Part shown: piece by piece, positions 5,801 through 6,989 of the stretch
Layout: the number at the start of each line of letters is the position of its first letter
How positions within the stretch are numbered: position 1 is the stretch's first letter
Assembly: GCA_030429785.1 (NCBI GenBank)
Contig: JAUIEQ010000043.1
Coordinates: 1 to 6,989, forward strand
Origin: a bacterium
GTDB taxonomy: Bacteria; Patescibacteriota; Patescibacteriia; S139-126; S139-133
Length of the DNA: 6,989 nt
Direction of reading: 5' to 3'
The notes under the pieces: model-generated
Seen by the model: the letters and a program-made list of their open reading frames with translations, nothing else
Told to the model about the DNA's origin: nothing
The model's database searches: none
Translations under genes and position numbers: made by a program

Positions 5801-6989
5801 TACAGACTGATTATACTGACTTTGCATACCTGCCAAGACCACCAAGTCAATCAATGAGGATGGGGGTAGTAATTGCGCTGGTGAAATAACAAAAACCGAA
5901 CAACCATCATTCCAGGTGCATCCTTCATCACCCACGGAAACATCATATGCCGCAACACTATGCGGAATTGTGCCACCAGCACCGATATCATCAATTCTAA
6001 AAAAATTAGCTGCATTAGCATGCTTCATTGGCTGATCAAACACAACCTTGAATACACTATTACGACATTGCAAAAATCCAGACCCTGGCTCAACACTCAG
6101 CACAGTTGGTGCAGCGGGAGTTTGGCAGGTACAACTACTTTCTTCACAATACAAATCATTGTTACAATAGGTGCTACTAGCAACACAAATACCATTTCCG
6201 GTATCACCATCAGCATCACACGATGCGCCAACACTACCACTAATAGTAACGGTCACATCAGCAACATCAGCAAATCCAGATGTCGCTGACTCAACTTGAG
6301 CACCGCCATTACCAACAGCTGTAATAGTGGTTACAGGATCTGATGTGTTAGCAGCTGTGACTACAGCTGTGTCAAAACTAAGCCATGCCCATGAATAATC
6401 CCAAGGATCAATATACGGACTAGCCGTGCAGCCTTGCTCACTCAAAGCCTTGGCTGCAAGTGACTGAGCAGCACCACCGTTTGTAAAAACTACTGATGAT
6501 GGCACGACATCAACTCCAGTCAAACTACACACTTGGTCATTTGTAGTAAATGTCCATGAATAACTGTCGTTTCCATTGATTCCATTATATGTTGGATCGT
6601 CGTACGTCAGCTCACCAAACAGCGCTCCATCATCACTTCTCACCCCAGCAAAACCTGCATGATCACCACGAACAATTACTCTGTACTCTGTGCTGGGTTG
6701 CAAGGTCGGAACATTAACAATAATTTGATTTCCAGCTGTTGAAAAACTAAATGACAATGGCGACAATGCAGAACAGGTAGCATCTAGACACTCCCCAACA
6801 ACAATACTTCCACCAACGGTACTCGCGTCTACTACATCATTAAACTGAATACCGATTTCTGGATTCATACATGCAGTATTACATGCCGGCCAATGCTGAG
6901 ACTCAACAAATGTCACAACAACATCAACGTTGGTACTATCAGCAAAGCCTGCTGCACTGCCCCGTACAAGTGTCGTGCCTACAGATTGA
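2864..6989 (-). CDS. Giant modular surface protein: Ig-like (Big_5/Big_2), pilin-like central module, FN3 domains (5' partial)
   Basis: The frame stays open past the right edge; 1,374 residues are visible (numbered here from base 6988). The first in-window start candidate, a GTG at 6916, falls inside an Ig-like strand and is not a real start. Domains in order: end of a Big_2-like domain (1-27); Big_5/SbsA-like (30-150, with IGIQFNDVVDAST and ending SWTFTTND); Big_2-like (153-251); Cys-rich patch (257-289); second Big_5 (292-410, KVVFDQPMKHAN); Big_2-like (411-505); unique region (525-862) with a PsbP/Mog1-like part and a pilin-like part (LPVDPLN); two Ig-like domains (864-946, 949-1036); FN3-like (1042-1142), canonical FN3 (1146-1242), FN3-like (1245-1351); and a hydrophobic tail ending VLARLLLPLIS. 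There are 24 cysteines, many in pairs, which suits an exported disulfide-bonded protein. There is no LPXTG. The likely role is an adhesin or surface fibre, inferred from the domains. The signal sequence lies outside the window. Confidence 0.92.
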   Translation of the reverse strand, partial: QSVGTTLVRGSAAGFADSTNVDVVVTFVESQHWPACNTACMNPEIGIQFNDVVDASTVGGSIVVGECLDATCSALSPLSFSFSTAGNQIIVNVPTLQPSTEYRVIVRGDHAGFAGVRSDDGALFGELTYDDPTYNGINGNDSYSWTFTTNDQVCSLTGVDVVPSSVVFTNGGAAQSLAAKALSEQGCTASPYIDPWDYSWAWLSFDTAVVTAANTSDPVTTITAVGNGGAQVESATSGFADVADVTVTISGSVGASCDADGDTGNGICVASSTYCNNDLYCEESSCTCQTPAAPTVLSVEPGSGFLQCRNSVFKVVFDQPMKHANAANFFRIDDIGAGGTIPHSVAAYDVSVGDEGCTWNDGCSVFVISPAQLLPPSSLIDLVVLAGMQSQYNQSVGSDIGYGYTTGTEVCELDGVEIFPGYWRFTSEIPPNNSIDYVAFAYSNNNGRVYLSPIPGVYNWSYLWTEDDPAAVIAVDGTPTDGVNTVSVPARAQGIAHVQVDVTLTEDTVFAGAHIGRKVIDIATADVFVCDFPWPEPPPHAIGWDAEMKYCRGNVGDTLLPALGAAVDLTTSGDLLLDRAFVVQHDPDDIPLGGSDIVGIRVYDNPNHISAAGWYELQDFPQGSPRSAVVDGYPAVVDGVTTYVHFVDVRGSVAYSYILVISHNQEAVSETIEIYNQLLDNIQFNVTALTAQGKQDIQQDMLRIGGMGKVIQLIQDGFDGNLDHQQSSVSRGDFSMAALVEVGQLPDLSSGTFIPGMTTSRWPQSWQGVLGNALGARLPVDPLNTFSFCPDQYDQASCFNTNLDPQFFCNEGSHIYIYTDGYVYGNLEYKGITWNGVGGSGDDTCGSFAMSYDGSTPPPLFSGTAPAVTIESSTPSSGGSIVAVDYTVSATGVARYFVDGSLVESRSVGPGLKTYTFSGLSGTHTLEIVVSNSYGSSSDNISYTVTSEPPTVSIENPANGSAGGSAVTISYTNSKSGVVTCSASSGQSVTLNNVPPGSSSCQLTGLPEQSLTLTVDLVANDGSGSATADIAYTVSTTAPSDTESPEVVSFSVTSGSAIIDWHVQDNEALSRVEIWRAADSGFGSPGSFAEIPSLQTDVSGLLDNTSQVIDFPSVGTWWYRIRVYDQAGNFVDSNTQSVFESTSGSVPATPTGLTAVFDDGGGTSTMFVQLRWTDTATDEDAFVIERSVGDLGSFIEIGSVAAEVEDFQDFDITVGNTYYYRVLATKGSSNSLFSNTASVIASVDITAPLVGTFTSQPRATDDAVTFSYTVTDNQDLESVQLRRAADNGLGSGPDVGTWVTVQTDSVNDLIASSSFSDLPSDGTWWYSLIVTDAAGNTTNTQLSALGPFTKTTGASGGFSVLKNVLARLLLPLIS
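2936..3865 (-). repeat. FN3-type domain trio with duplicated outer copies
   Basis: Three consecutive FN3-type domains lie at the C-terminal end of the giant protein. The outer two (3563-3865 and 2936-3256) share VxDNxxLxxVxxxRAADxGxGS, then PSxGTWWY and a DxAGN ending, so they are copies of one another. The middle one (3263-3553) is a canonical FN3 (PTGLTA, LRWTD, FVIERS, YYYRVLA) of a different subtype. Confidence 0.75.

Noticed and set aside
6914..6916. GTG as start codon of the giant gene
   Set aside because: The frame continues open to the window edge and the upstream 24 residues (including GSAAGFADST and DVVVTF) match the end of a Big_2-like domain seen again at visible residues 230-250, so the true start is outside.
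1..6989. Alternative genetic code (TGA as Gly or Trp) as in some CPR lineages
   Set aside because: No in-frame TGA appears in any of the four genes, which together span about 2,280 codons, and the three visible stops are TAG or TAA.

Overview
All coding capacity is on the minus strand: four genes, read from right to left, that appear to build a cell-surface apparatus. Most likely source is an uncultivated Patescibacteria/CPR bacterium (Parcubacteria-like). This is inference from protein architecture: a giant Ig-like/FN3 surface protein next to small single-pass proteins with DxDxDG calcium-loop repeats, and a central module resembling conserved CPR surface-protein segments. It is not based on a marker gene. 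No in-frame TGA occurs in about 2,280 codons, which argues against the recoded (TGA = sense) CPR lineages.

Region 2864-6989 is the 3' part of a very large gene: 1,374 residues are visible and its 5' end lies outside the window. It encodes alternating Ig-like domains of the Big_5 and Big_2 types, a Cys-rich patch, a unique central module with a pilin/pseudopilin-like signature, two more Ig-like domains, three FN3-type domains and a short hydrophobic tail. Three bases after its stop comes a 167-residue membrane-anchored protein with four calcium-loop repeats (2357-2860).

A 141-bp gap (2216-2356) is the only intergenic space of any size. It holds an extended -10 promoter element and a small perfect inverted repeat in the predicted leader. 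Then follow a 277-residue Pro-rich membrane-anchored paralogue with three calcium-loop repeats (1382-2215) and, 7 bp later, a fourth membrane-anchored protein (1-1374, 3' end outside the window). The fourth protein combines a beta-sandwich-like region, two calcium loops and a C-terminal PsbP/Mog1-like domain.

A reasonable model is that the giant protein is exported and forms an elongated, disulfide- and calcium-stabilised surface fibre or adhesin. The three N-terminally anchored proteins would display related calcium-binding rods on the outer face of the membrane and might act as its anchors, partners or assembly factors. The shared repeat type, matching topology and tight spacing support a joint role; the actual function is not known. 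No tRNA, rRNA, CRISPR array, insertion sequence or convincing terminator was seen.
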